The translations under genes and the position numbers were made by a program. The notes beneath the pieces were generated by a model. That model was given only the letters and a program-made list of their open reading frames with translations, searched no databases and was not told where the DNA came from. This document shows, piece after piece, positions 1-11,608 of a DNA stretch of 64,000 nt. This DNA comes from Sphagnum compactum (Eukaryota > Bryophyta > Sphagnopsida > Sphagnales). Numbering within the stretch: the stretch's first letter is position 1; each line of letters opens with the position of its first letter. The DNA lies in the NCBI GenBank assembly GCA_965153455.1, contig OZ234497.1:4712001-4776000 (forward strand), in the 5' to 3' direction.

Positions 1-374
1 ATTTATTTAATATAATTAACTAATCATTTGGCTTAAATTTATTTACTTGAAAATAAAAAGTTGGATTTAATCAGATTAATTAATTTGATATTTGATTAAC
101 TAACTTTAGTATATTTTTGTTTTAATAAGTTATTGGAATCACTATTTAAGATAATTATTCCATGTTATAGATTGCAAGTTCAACTTTTTCATGAAAATTT
201 CTTACACTAAAATAAGCTTGATCACAATTGTCATTGTACTATTTGTTCCACAAACAATAGAACCTCTTTTAAAATTCATGAAAAAAAATAAGAATCATGG
301 ATTCCTAATCAACAACCCCAACCTCCATACACACCTTTGTTAGCATATGATTTTGAAATTAACTAATTATTTTA

Positions 375-595
375 GAATGACCCAAAATGCAGGTATTGCA
401 TTTAGGGTAGGATCTTCATTTAAAGAAGGCTTAAACCCCACATGCATATTTTTTGTGTGACCCAAAGTGCAGGTATTGCATTTAGGGTAGGATCTTCGTA
501 TAAAGATGCTTAAACCCACATGGGTACTTTCGAAATGGCCCAAAATGCAGGTATTGCATTTAGGGTAAGGTTTTTTCAAAGTGACTTTGCGTCTG
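375..595 (+). repeat. Tandem array of ~80-bp GGTATTGCA units (copy 1)
   Basis: Three imperfect units, each with AATGCAGGTATTGCATTTAG, then a GGATCTTC / ATAAAGA stretch and a CCCACATG segment. The same unit forms arrays at 5285-5500, 6190-6540 and 7680-7965, so it is a structural part of the MULE flanks and not a chance microsatellite. Confidence 0.85.
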
Positions 596-714
596 CATAT
601 TGTGTTTAGGGCTAGGTCTTCACTTCAGGGTATCCAAACCATTTAGATGGGTTTTTTTTTTAAACGTGTGGGTATTGCATTTAGGCTTATTTTTCATTTA
701 AACTTGCAATACCT

Positions 715-885
715 GAACTTATACTTACCTCTACTAACTGGAATGTTGGGGTTTCATTGCAATACCTACATCCGTATTTACCTTTACAAACTGGAATTTT
801 GGGGCATGATTGCAATACTTGCAATTGTACTTACTTTTACCAATTGGGATTTTGGGGCCTAGTTACAATACCCGCATCTAACACT
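715..885 (+). repeat. Tandem ~48-bp units in MULE flank
   Basis: Three imperfect units of the form TTGCAATACCTACA, then TTACTTTTACCAACTGGAAT and TTTTGGGG. Equivalent arrays occur at about 5635-5755 and 6685-6830. Short open frames here are by-products of the period being divisible by three. Confidence 0.8.
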
Positions 886-1097
886 AATATTATCATTATC
901 CTTGTGTTTTTGCATTTCACACTTTTTGTGCTTATTACTTGGAAACAATAATAACCTTTATGCCATATTAGACTTCATGTGTGTGTTGAATACATGATGT
1001 TCAAATAATTTGGGGTATGATTTCCTCCATACAAAATTGATTCTAAATGAAAATTTTTAGTGCTAATGGCAACAATCTTGATTAGTAATTGAAACAT

Positions 1098-3826
1098 TTA
1101 TTCATGACATCGTTTAGTACGTACATTTGTGTGATTGAGCATTGTTTCATGCCAATCTTTGAGCCGTTTGACACTATTTCCCAATCCATCTTCTACATGA
1201 CGTAACACCAATCCTGGGTGTGAAATTGCATTTGCCTTTGTGAGGCGTATGTTACGAATATTACATGCCAATACTCTCATGTGTGAGGTGGCATGTTCAC
1301 AAAGTGTCACATCGCCTTCTTTACATTCATTTGTGATCTCTTGCATTGTAGTGACCAATTGTGCAAGAGCCCTTTCCATTGGGGTTAATGAATTTATTGT
1401 CTCATTAGACCCTATAATGGCACCCATAGGGTGATCATTTTGCTCCATGTTCATGAGCCCATCAAATTTCATGATCCCATCATCACCTTCAAGATGATCA
1501 TCTTCGTCATCATCACTGGACTCCATATCATCTGGAATATGTTGCGGGTCTGCAAACATGTGACCCAACCCTCCACGATGTGATCCATACCATGTTCCAC
1601 AGTAATGAATGATATCCTCTTGAGAAATGTCTGTGCATGTGAGAATGACCTTAATTTGGTGTTTACACATGTTCCCTCGCAATGCCCATTTGCATGTGCA
1701 ACAAAACATTTCGGTGAATGGGAATTTCACCGTGTAAATAACATTGGGAAGGCGTTGGCTCCGTACGGCCCAAGCTCCATCACTTTCAAGGGTTGGTTGG
1801 TACACATGGCTGAGTGGAATAAGGGTTGCCTTTTCCACACTTCGTGTAATAATGGCCTCCATAACCTTGTTTTTTATGAAACCCCTCTTTTTCATTTCCA
1901 ATGTGTGCATGTAGTGGTGTGCAATGGTTGTTGTTAATCGCCACACCAACCAGTCAATCCTACGCCCTCTAAGGCCTTTTGTGTCAAGAGCAAGCCAACG
2001 TTTCAATGCACCATGATATGAATCAATGCTCGCTTGGGTGTCTTGGTTGGAATGGGGCACTCTTCGAACACCCACCATCCATAATTCTATAAACATAAAC
2101 ACAATACATAAGGATGAATAACATTATACAAAATAATTTTGAATGCTGAACCATGATAAATATTATCACTTACCAAATTAATGGTAATAAGTCCAGAAAT
2201 AGTTTGTCCACGCATCACCAGGCCTATGTTTATGAAGGTTTTCTCTCACATCAACCCTCCCACGCTCTTTGAAGTCATTAATTGTTTCTCCATGATTGAT
2301 GGACATGTACAGCACATCATGAAGGTCTTGGAGGATTCCACCCCGCACTTCCACATCTTTGATTTTTTCAATACCACGTAGGCGCCATGCTTTGAAAACA
2401 TGCCAACAACAAAGGTAGATGGGAACCTTATCCATACCCCATACGACCCTAATAAGGACACATATGCAATAAAATCTCCATGAGTGGATGGGGTTAGTAC
2501 AACATAAAATGCATTTGAAGTAATCAAGAATTTTATGAAAGATATTAAAAAACATTTAAGGAAATAAACACAAAGTCGATACTAGGTATAGAACTAACCG
2601 TAATGCCTTCAATTCTTGAGGTGCATCATCAACGAGAAAACATGATGGTTTCCAATGCGGCATGTGTGATAACATCTTCTCTTTTAATGGTTTCAACCAT
2701 TCGATCAAATCTTGCACTGTTTGCCTACTTGTAATGATCCAGGCTAAAGGGACACCCGTGCGATGATCATCAAATCCCATCAAGGTGAATAGATGGAATT
2801 TCATGTCATTTGTGCCAAATGTTGCATCCATAGAAATGGCACCATTGTGACCATATGATAGCATGGACTCACATTGAGTTGGTGTTTGAATACCTATGGT
2901 GAATGGGACTTGAGTTCCGTTCATTTCACCAACATCTTGGAAAAAGAACACATCTTCTGGATGTTGGAGAGCCCAAGACCGAATTGAAATTGCAGGGTTA
3001 GTGTGTAAACGCCAACTCCTTTTCTTATGTTTCCGATCCAAATATGCAATGTCTTGAAGCCGAATGAAATCATCTCGTGTCATGCTTTGACCCGCATTCA
3101 CACGTTCCCACCAAATTGCTTTATGCTTGTCATATATTTGTTTGGTCGTATAACCTAAGCTTAGTTGGGCCCATATGTGGTCTTTCAATGCTTGTGACAT
3201 GCGTGGAGCATAATGAGACATACGAGAAATGGACTCTGGGTCATGCTCACCATGTGCGAATGACCCATCAATTTGTGTATGGGCCTTATGATAAATTGTG
3301 ATCTTAGCCACATCAGGTCGTGTGTATAGACGTTTGATTGAGAATGACGCTAGGCATCCTCGTTTAATAGATCGAATGTGGGTTGAATTTTCTCGATAGT
3401 CCTCTGGTCCATATGCGCATTGATACCTAAACCAAAAAACTTTCAAAACGTAAATTATTACATCTTTGGTATATGAAGTAAAGAAATTAAAAAGGTTAAT
3501 GCCATAAATGTTTACCATGTATGCCCGAGGTGGTTTTTGATAGTTGGTCGCTTGACATCCGTTTGGCTTGGAAAGTTTTTGTAAACACTCCATTCCACAG
3601 GGGTGCTCGTATCCCCTCGTTCACCTTCCAAGAATTCGGAGATGCTAGCATATGGAACATAAGCAAATTGAATGGTCACTTTATTTTGCCCTCCATGGCG
3701 TATCCCAGATGTCCACACCAAGTCTTTGTTTGAGAAAGGGGACTTGGTGGGGTTTTGGACATGAATGGAATGGGACTTTGGAACCCTTGGCATGATTGAA
3801 AGAAGTAGGACAAATTCCTGCATCAA
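1098..3826 (-). CDS. MULE transposase with SWIM zinc finger, four exons, one in-frame stop
   Basis: Exons on the minus strand: 3826-3516, 3426-2599, 2448-2174, 2086-1098. All three introns have GT-AG borders and the phases close exactly, giving about 800 codons. The MULE DDE core shows ISMDATFG (Asp near residue 304) and FLVDDAPQE (Asp 370/371), followed by PIYLCCWHVFKAWRLRG. A SWIM zinc finger follows: CTCKWALRGNMCKH, ligands near residues 601, 603, 612 and 614. The C-terminus has an acidic run (ESSDDDEDD). The residues before the first Asp probably hold the DNA-binding domain. Two oddities: a TAA stop at 2178-2180, two codons before the exon 3 donor, and IDSYH near residue 493 where related transposases usually have IESYH, so the third catalytic acid may be Asp instead of Glu. 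The start codon at 3826 is a guess; an internal Met (MPRVPKS) lies close by. Family assignment is firm; activity is doubtful. Confidence 0.78.
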
Positions 3827-3829
3827 GAG

Positions 3830-4630
3830 AATTTATAATTCTCTAAGCATTCATCATTGAACAAAAACCCAAAATGCAATACATACATGGCTCCTTTAAA
3901 ATCAATGTTGTGACTTGGAATTCCCATTACAACACCCATATCATGATATAAAAAACCTACTATTCCAATGTACATAACGTACAATACTTGCATTATGAAC
4001 CCATATACTAAAACAAACTTTGGCAATACCCACATTGAGCTATTAAACCTCCCATCATTGAAAATTTTCTCATATGCAATACCCGTATTGTACCTTAAAC
4101 CCATAATGTTTGAAAACCCCATGCAGCAATACCCACATAATGATAGTTAATGCACACTGTTTGAGAGGTGCAAAATGCAATACCTACCTTAAGCCATAAA
4201 ACCCACACTGGTTGTGGGTAGTCAATGCATTATTCGCATATGGGTATGAAAAAATAAACTACAAAGAAATATTGAATATGAAATATCCATGTAAAAGTAT
4301 AAAACCTTTATCTATGCTTGTATACTTAATGAAACTTGATGCCCTTTCTATATCCAACAACTAGGAAATGAAAAGAATTTGAATTATGAAAATATAAACA
4401 AAAAAACAAAAGAAGTAACAAGAGACAAATGCATACCTTTAAGAATAAAATATGACAACGGTCCACCAAAGTTTAAAGTCCCAATTGAAAACGCAACCCT
4501 AAAAAATCATAACTCGTACAAAAATGGGTTAGAAAATATTAAACTCTAGGAACTATGGAACATATGGAAACAAAAGAAATTCAAATTATGGTATAGATTT
4601 AAACAAGTGAAAAGATCAAAAAGCAATACA
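3830..4630. other. AT-rich 5' side of the MULE transposase gene
   Basis: No coding signal beyond short chance frames. The 3840-4200 part is rich in the word GCAATAC (reverse complement of GTATTGC), the same word that dominates the element's tandem arrays. As it lies upstream of the minus-strand gene it would hold its promoter, but no convincing TATA box stands out. Confidence 0.5.
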
Positions 4631-5284
4631 ATGAGCAAAATTTAGAGTATAAACCTTAAGTTCTAAAATATATGAACCAAATTCTTATACACTAAATAAT
4701 AAAGCATAACCTTAAAAATCCAAATGATATTTTGCCATAAGCCTTATTACAACCCTAATTATACAAACCCTAACAAAAAAAAATCTTAGTGATATATGTC
4801 CTAAACCCAAAAAACTATACAAACTATACAAATTATATAATGCAAAATACGTTAATCTTTAAAAACAATCAAATAAATTTCATACAAAACCAAAAGAGAA
4901 GATATGTCTCTTACCTTTGTGTGATCTCTCCAACTTAAATTTTTCCACTCTTTTTGAAGAAATAAAATGCAATTGTATTACTTCACATATGTGTAAACCC
5001 TAAAATTTTCCCCCCAAATTTAGCCTACTTTAGATTAATTACTATACATTTGTGAAAAACTTATTAATTAATTTATGTGTCTCAACCCTAAACCTAATGG
5101 TTAAGTTAGTAGGGTATGTAATTAATAGAGTAATTAGGTTAGTAGGGTAGGTGGTTAGTACAATAGCTAGGTCAGTAGGATAACTAGTTATTAAGGTAGC
5201 TGTGTCAGTAGGGGATAATAAATAAGGTACCAAGGTTGGTGCAATACTTATGAGGGTAGGAAAGTGAGCAGGGTAGCTATTCAG

Positions 5285-5500
5285 AATGACCCCAAATGCA
5301 GGTATTGCATTTAGGGTGGGATCTTCATATAAAGAACCCTAAACCCCACATGCGTACTTTCGGAGTGACCCTAAATGCAGGTATTGCATTTAGGGTAAGA
5401 TCTTCGTATAAAAATGCTTAAACCCACATGCGTACTTTCGAAATAGCCCGAAATGCAGGTATTGCATTTAGGGTAAGGTTTTTTCAAAGTGACTTTGCGT
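5285..5500 (+). repeat. Tandem array of ~80-bp GGTATTGCA units (copy 2)
   Basis: Three units in the right flank of the transposase-bearing copy, with the same order of segments as at 375-595. It runs into sequence (5500-5755) that also matches the left flank (590-850), so the two flanks are partly the same sequence in direct orientation. Confidence 0.85.
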
Positions 5501-5789
5501 CTGCATATTGTGTTTAGGGCTAGGTCTTCACTTAAGGGTATCCAAACCATTTAAATGGGTTTTTTTGAAATGTGGGTATTACATTTAGGTTTGTTTTTTC
5601 ATTTGAACTTGAAATACCCAAACTTATACTTACCTTTACCAACTAGAATTTTGGGGTTTCGTTGCAATACCTACACCCGTACTTACTTTTACCAACTGGA
5701 ATTTTGGGGCATAATTTCAATACTTGCACTTGTACTTATTTTTACCAAACCCTAACAAAAAAAAGTCTTAGTGATATATGCCCTAAACA

Positions 5790-7670
5790 TTAGATAATCA
5801 TTTATTTATTTGGAATAATCAACTAATCATTTGGCTTAATTTTATTTACTTGGATAATAAAAAGTTGGATCTAAAAATCAGATTGATTAATTTGATATTT
5901 GATTAATTAACTTAAGTATATTTTTGTTTTAATAAGTTATTGAAATCACTATTTAAGATAATTATTCCATGTTATAGATTGTAAGTTTAGTTTTTTCATG
6001 AAAAATTCCTACACCAAGATAAACTTGATCACAATTGTCATTGTATTATTTGATCCACAAACAATACAACCTCTTTTCAAATTCATGAAAAAAAGTAAGA
6101 ATCATGGAATTCCTAATCAACAACCCTAACCTCTATACACACCTTTGTTAGCATATTAATTTGAAATTAACTAACTATTTTTGTGTGCCCCAAAATGCAG
6201 GTATTGCATTTAGGGTAGGATCTTCATATAAAGAAGCTTAAACCCTACATGCGTCCTTTCGGAGTGGCCCAAAATGCAGGTATTGCATTTAGGGTAGGAT
6301 TTTCGTATAAAGATGCTTAAACCCCACATGCGTATTTTTTGTGTGGCCCAAAATGTAGGTATTGCATTTAGGGTAGGATCTTCATATAAAGAAGCTTAAA
6401 CCCTACATGCGTCCTTTCGGAGTGGCCTAAATTGCAGGTATTGCATTTAGGGTAGGATTTTCATATAAAGAAAGCTTAAACCCTACATGCGTCCTTTCGG
6501 AGTGGCCCAAATTGCAGGTATCGCATTTAGGGTTGGGTTATTTCAAAATGATTTTGCATGTGCATATTGTGTTTAAGGCTAGGTCTTCACTTAAAAGTAT
6601 CCAAACCATTTAGATGGGTTTTTTTGAAACGTGGGTATTGCATTTAGGCTTGTTTTTTCATTTCGACTTGAAATACCCAAACTTATACTTACCTCTACCA
6701 ACTGGAATTTTGGGGTTTCGTTGCAATACCTACACCCGTACTTACTTTTACCAACTGGAATTTTGGGGTATTACTTGCACTTGTATTTACTTTTACCAAC
6801 TGGGATTTTGGGGCCTAATTATAATACTTGCATTTAACACTAATATTATCATTATCCTTGTGTTTTTGCATTTCACACTTTTTGTGTTTATTACTTGGAA
6901 ACAATAATAAGCTTTGTGCCATATTAAACTTCATGTGTGTGTTGAATACATGATGTTCAAAGAATTTGGGCTATGGTTTCCTCCATACAAAATTGATTCT
7001 AAAACAAAAAATTTAGTGCCAATGGCAACAATCTTGATTAGTAATTGAGACATTTATTAAAGTAAAATATCAGTTTTGAAATATATGAACCAAATTCCTA
7101 TACATTAAATCATAAAGCATAACCTTACAAATCCAAATGATATTTTGACATAAGGCTTATTACAACCCTAATTATACAAACCCTAACAAAAAGAAGATTT
7201 AGTGATATATGCCCTAAACCCAAAAAACTATACAAACTATACAAATCATATAATGCAAAATAAACAAATTTAAAAGAACATAGGAAAAAAATTAGAAACC
7301 AAAATTCAAAGGTTTTAAATTATAAATATTTATTAACTGAAAGAAAATACGTTAATCTTTAAAAATAATCAAATAAATTTCGTACAAAACCAAAAAAGAA
7401 GATATGTCTTTTACCTTTGTGTGATTTTTCCAACCTAATTTTTCCACTCTTTTTGAAGAAGGTATAAAATGCAATTGTATTACTTCACATGTGTGTAAAC
7501 CTTAGAAATTTCCCCCCAAATTTAGCTTACTTTAAATTAATTACTATACATTTATGGAAAACTTATCAATTAATTTATGTGTTTCAACCCTAAACCTAAT
7601 GGTTAAGTTAGTAGGGTATGTAATTAATAGAGTAGCTAGGTTAGTAGGGTAGGTGGTTAGTACAGTAGCT
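5790..7670. mobile_element. Transposase-less derivative of the adjacent MULE
   Basis: 5790-7058 matches 1-1097 nearly base for base (including TAAGTTATTG.AATCACTATT and the closing AACAATCTTGATTAGTAATT). Without a gap it continues at 7060 with the counterpart of about 4640-5230 (AAATATATGAACCAAATTC, then CCAAATGATATTTTG, then CAACCCTAAACCTAATGGTT). The transposase and its upstream region, about 3.5 kb, are missing exactly between. This is the pattern of an internal-deletion, non-autonomous copy lying head-to-tail with its parent type. Confidence 0.75.
6190..6540 (+). repeat. Tandem array of ~80-bp GGTATTGCA units (copy 3)
   Basis: Five units with TAGGGTAGGAT, TATAAAGA and CCCTACATGCGTCCTTTCGG segments. 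This is the expanded counterpart of the three-unit array at 375-595, so unit number changes between copies. Confidence 0.85.
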
Positions 7671-7679
7671 TGGTTAGTG

Positions 7680-7965
7680 GTGTGACCCAAAATGTAAGTA
7701 TTGCATTTAGGGTATGATCTTTGTATAAAGAAATGCTTAAACCCCACATGCGTACTTTCGAAATGGCCCAAAATGCAGGTATTGCATTTAGGGTAGGATA
7801 TTTGTATAAAGAAAGCTTGAACCCCACATGCGTACTTTCGAAATGGCCCAAAATGCAGGTATTGCATTTAGGGTAGGATCTTTGTATAAAGAAAGCTTGA
7901 ACCCCACATGCGTACTTTCGAAATGGCCCAAAATGCAGGTATTGCATTTAGGGTAGGGTTTTTAG
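7680..7965 (+). repeat. Tandem array of ~80-bp GGTATTGCA units (copy 4)
   Basis: Four units; the last three are almost identical (GAACCCCACATGCGTACTTT, CGAAATGGCCC), indicating recent expansion. The open frames across it on the minus strand are produced by the repeat and are not genes. Confidence 0.85.
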
Positions 7966-7969
7966 GGTA

Positions 7970-8100
7970 GGGTATGTAATTAATAGGGTAGTTAGGTTAG
8001 TAGGGTAGGTGGTGAGTACAGTAGCTAGGTTAGTAGGGTAGGTGGTGAGTACAGTAGCTAGGTTAGTAGGGTAGGTGGTGAGTACAGTAGCTAGGTAGAA
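7970..8100 (+). repeat. Tandem 33-bp repeat
   Basis: Three to four near-perfect units of GTAGGGTAGGTGGTGAGTAC followed by AGTAGCTAGGTTA. Older copies occur at 5110-5270 and 7600-7665. It marks the right edge of the MULE-derived block; sequence beyond about 8110 is unrelated. Confidence 0.85.
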
Positions 8101-8109
8101 AAGTGAACA

Positions 8110-9190
8110 GGGTAGAAAAGTGAGGAGGGTAGCTATGTGTGAGGTCAGGTCCAGGGAAAAACGAGCAAGAACCAAAAAAAAAAAGTACAATGGTCAGCAG
8201 CAAAAAGAAATGGACTGTCATGAACCCCATCCGGCGCCGAATGAAAAAACGCAACCCATCCAGTGGACAGAACGGCCAACTGGTGCATTGGTGGCTGTTA
8301 ATTCACTCTGGCCCCCTGTACTGGAACTCTTAGATGAAGTTCATCAGTCAAATCCACTGAATCACGGGAAGAGTGCTGGGACCCTGAAATTGTGCACAGC
8401 TTTCAGAGCCCTGGAGTAGCCCTGGAAAAGTTTAATAAACACAGTCAAGTACAAATTGTATTTAGTGACTACTCCCTGTTTCTGATTGTTTAGCTAGTTG
8501 GATTAGTCCACGTGAGTAGTAGTCCCCAACTACTTGCAGTCCTCGTTTCAGTTTGATGGGTGGGGTTGGAGAAAAGTTAGTAACTAAAACTTGGATGTGA
8601 GAAATATATTTGCAGGGTGCCATACTGAGCGTTGGTGGAGATGCTCTAACTGTGTTATAGGAAATGAGACACTTGACTCGGGTGTTTTAATATTTTCAAC
8701 TTTCTGAGGTAGTTAGTTGACCTGACAATCCTCCACTAGAGGAATTAGCCAGATTTGGCTACAAGACAGAGATAAAAGTGGAATTTTTTTAATGCAAGAA
8801 CCTATAGTATAAATGTGGCAATTTAAAATTGTTTTTCCTCAGAATATGGCGAATTTGGTGCAAATTTTTTTCAACAGATCCTTTGTAAAAGTAGCAGCCC
8901 TTTTTCTCCTTGTTTCCAAGTGCCAAAATTTCGCCACAAAAGAAAACGCTGGGATTCGTGAGTCTATAGCAAGCTGAAAAACGAAGGCTTTAGCACAGAA
9001 TCCAGAATAATTTAAAATGAATTGTAGCCTTCACTTTTCCTCTTTCCATTACATTTTGTCATTGCAATAAAGTTGCATTAATTCCAAATGAAATTTCTTT
9101 TCAATGAAAGAAAAAAAATTAACACAAAAAAGTCATCAGCAGCCATTTTTTTCAAGTCTGACTAGTAATATCCCAAAAGCATGCCATATC
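8110..9190. other. No recognisable gene; contains one dispersed-repeat copy
   Basis: An open frame at 8120-8419 (99 codons, Lys-rich then Pro-rich) resembles nothing I recognise and starts inside the MULE repeat edge, so I do not call it a gene. The stretch 8700-8970 is a copy of the palindrome-cored repeat, listed separately. Confidence 0.5.
8700..8970 (+). repeat. Palindrome-cored dispersed repeat, copy 1
   Basis: Core AGCCAGATTTGGCT at 8747-8760, preceded by TTGACCTGACAATCCTCC and followed about 100 bp later by AATATGGCGAATTTGGTG and TTTCGCCACAAAAGAAAACG. The same succession of segments is seen at 23,330, 48,690 and 51,215 on this strand, and reversed at 19,380 and 20,130. Confidence 0.7.
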
Positions 9191-9198
9191 CTGGAAAA

Positions 9199-9393
9199 TC
9201 ATTGATGGTCCATAGGACCATTACTCGTAAGGTGAACATCTGCAACTTGTAGCAATGAGGGTTTTACCTTCTTTGTTTCACAACAATGTTTCTTTATGAT
9301 AGGTAGATGCAAAGAGAAAGATAAATTAGCATTAGGTTGCATCCAAAATTGTGGATACACAATGCCAAGGGCATCCATCAACTTAGAATCCAA
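9199..9393 (-). pseudogene. hAT-like transposase fragment
   Basis: The frame reads LMDALGIVYPQFWMQPN, then FSLHLPIIKKHCCETKKV and KPSLLQVADV. The A-x-x-I-x-Y-x-Q pattern and following His-Leu-x-x-x-K segment match the frame at 42,647 (AINIIYLQYRLHLH, FALLKAYF). I associate this layout with a plant hAT-derived protein just upstream of the C-terminal dimerisation domain; the exact family is uncertain. Only about 64 codons remain and no continuation is visible on either side. Confidence 0.4.
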
Positions 9394-9729
9394 AAAATGC
9401 TAATCCAACATTAATAAACATGTTAGTTGCAGCAGAGCACTAACTTTTCACTTGCATGATGGATGTTTCAAAAATAACCTTGGACATAGGTTGGTTAGCC
9501 CCAACCAATGGATTGAAAATGTGAGTTGAATAACTATGACCAACCATACAAGGCAGGAAATTGATGAGAGAGCACATGTAAATGTGATCACAAAATAGGG
9601 TTAACAATTGGGACCAGTTCAAGGCTAGATCCAATCCAACATTGCATAACAAAGATCATAATTGCTTGTTTTTAAGGAGATTTCGTTATATAGATCAAGT
9701 GTGGCTAGTGATGGTGTTGTATTTGGTAT

Positions 9730-10458
9730 GTGCAACGAAAGGCACAAAAGGTTAGGAAACAACAACAACTACATTTTGGTCATCAACCAAAATTACCTAC
9801 CATCCATCCACCTCCCAACCTTGTTGGGCTTGCTAGTTCAAGTGAATATGGATGGTCTTTCATGCCAACTACATCCCCAAACATGGGTCTTCTACAAGGC
9901 ATCCCAAGTGTGCCATGCGAGGGAGGGCACCTTGTGTTAACTCTACAAGCTAGCCCTCATTTGACAACATTCCCTGGGCCTAGTTTAGGTGCAAGCAATG
10001 GGGCACAAACCACTTCACCCAACACCATACAAACTAGGGATGTACATAAGGCCCCACAAGTTTCCAAAAAAACATTGGATCTTGAGATTTAGGGTCGAAA
10101 AATAGACGATAAGAAACCCTAGTCCATCAAGGTCACTACAAGAAGGTTTGTTACAGGTCGTGCCAAAAACAAGGCACAATTTGAAGACTCAATTCGAAAA
10201 CTTTGTGCTAGGTACATGGATGTATCCATTGTCCTTGTGAGAAACCAAAACCCACAAGATTTGGCCAACCTTAAAGCAGATTTAGATGTTGAATTCAAGT
10301 ATGTGGGGAATGAATTGTCAAATCCCGGACTAAAAAAGGCTGTGCGATGTGCTTTGAAATATGAAAGGTCGCATTTAAAAGGATTGTGGGAGAAGAATCC
10401 CTCAAATGGCCCACCTCCTAATATATTAGATGAAGAATGGCAAAAGCTTATCATGTAA
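9730..10458 (+). pseudogene. CACTA (En/Spm) TNPA-like transposase fragment
   Basis: 9730-10092 encodes a Gln/Pro/Ser-rich segment (PKLPTIHPPPNLVG, LGASNGAQTTSPNT). A second frame (10,117-10,458) reads TRRFVTGRAKNKAQFEDSIR, LKADLDVEFKYVGN, KAVRCALKYERSHLKGLWEK and PPPNILDEEWQKLIM. The R-x-L-K-x-x-W-E-K then PPP-N-x-x-E-E-W pattern is that of the plant transposase family Transposase_24 (Ptta/En/Spm). The frame breaks near 10,090 and a TAA at 10,456-10,458 stands where relatives continue with an aromatic residue and Trp. Recognition of the family is fairly good; the gene is dead. Confidence 0.55.
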
Positions 10459-10479
10459 TGGAATATTTCTAGAACAAAT

Positions 10480-11340
10480 GGCAAAATCACTGGTACAAAC
10501 CTTAATTATTTTTCATTCTGATTGTGTGATTTCCAACCAAATGAATTTTGATACATGTAGTTTAGGTGGAGAAAACTGCATGGTTTTCAATTAAATGATA
10601 ATGTAATGCAAATATTGTTCCAAGTTTAGACTATGGGTTTGCATGGTTTCAACCTAGGGGAATTTATGTTGTTTAGAGGGGAATTTGATGCACAAGATAT
10701 GTTTTAACATCTTCACATATGCAACCCACTATTTTGGAAATGTGCTTGAGTAGGCAATGAAAGCCTCGAAGGCAAAGGTGCAAAAAATTAACCATTTTGA
10801 AAGGAAAGGGAAGGTTGGGGTTCTTGAAGACTTGGTGAGTTAGGTTCCTACATTCTAATGATTGCAAAACTTGAGTAATTAGACTACTCATTTGAGGTCC
10901 AATGGCCTATCTATGTACATATAAATCTTCATGATTTGTCCAAACATGTAATGGGAATTTGTACATAGTGTACAAGTAGGGAACAACTTGCTTCCATCAC
11001 TTAAGTGGCACAACGATTGGTGGGTTTTTCTAATAGCAAGGTACATGCCAAACCTAAACAAACAAAGCTTGTTCTAATAGTTTTATGGTGATAGGATGCT
11101 TGTTTGGACACTAGACTTGTGTATAATTCACATTAGAATTCCGCATTTGAATGCTTACTAGGATGCTTCTTTAACTTGGATTGGGAATGATGTGGTAGGA
11201 AACATCAAGTGCCCAAAGGAAGTTGCAAAAGTTGGAGCAATCAAACACTATTCTCAATAATGTTATGCAATTGATGGTAGAAAAGGTTGGTTCAATCCAA
11301 GCTTGGCATGACCATTCTTAGAAAACACAAGTGTAGGAGG
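10480..11340. other. Decayed interior between CACTA-like fragments
   Basis: No frame longer than about 70 codons and no motif I can name. It lies between the Transposase_24-like and Transposase_23-like pieces on the same strand and is probably the eroded middle of the same gene. Confidence 0.4.
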
Positions 11341-11349
11341 ATTAATTTG

Positions 11350-11608
11350 ATAAGGGTGTCAAAGTGCTATTGTTGGATGGTGCCAATGTAAACGAACAGT
11401 TGCCATTGGGAGGATTACATGACTTCTAGGGGTTGATTCTTACCATGGCAAACCTATCTTTGAAAAATATTATTCGGTTGGGGTTGAGGAGGCATTGGAT
11501 GGTAAGGTCCCATTGTTTGTGAAAAATGAAATAGGTGATCCACCTCAACTACACTTCAAGGATGTAGTAGGGACCACCACTTTGTGGGACCGTGAATACA
11601 TTGCTTAG
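11350..11608 (+). pseudogene. Possible C-terminal part of CACTA TNPA-like protein
   Basis: A frame from 11,432 reads VDSYHGKPIFEKYYSVGVEE, then LFVKNEIGDPPQLHFKDVVG and TTTLWDREYIA before a stop at 11,606. Just upstream in another frame is LLLDGANVNEQLPLGGL. The end with 'G-T-x-x-L-W-D-R-x-Y-I' recalls the C-terminal Transposase_23 (TNP1/En/Spm) domain, which ends with a similar 'G-x-x-x-x-W-P/D' block. Position and strand fit the fragment at 9730-10458. Frameshifts and stops show it is not functional. Confidence 0.4.

Larger units (their letters stand above)
1..5760. mobile_element. Mutator-like (MULE) element, transposase-bearing copy
   Basis: The minus-strand MULE transposase gene (1098-3826) lies between a left flank (1-1097) and a right flank (about 4630-5760). 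Both flanks reappear in the same order at 5790-7670 without the gene, so they belong to the element. The flanks carry tandem arrays: an ~80-bp unit containing GGTATTGCATTTAGGGTA, a ~48-bp unit containing CAACTGGAATTTTGGGG, and a ~33-bp unit containing AGTACAGTAGCTAGGT. The left end is cut by the window edge, so terminal inverted repeats and target duplications cannot be judged. Visible homology between flanks is direct, not inverted, which is unusual for a MULE and may mean the real termini lie outside. Confidence 0.6.

Noticed and set aside
7544-8190. Minus-strand frames of 80-107 codons with repeated PKCNT / TTYPTNLA motifs
   Set aside because: Direct translation of the 80-bp and 33-bp tandem repeats; not genes.
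10132-10145. CACTACAAGAAGG, resembling a CACTA element end
   Set aside because: It falls inside the Transposase_24-like coding frame, so it is probably coincidence.
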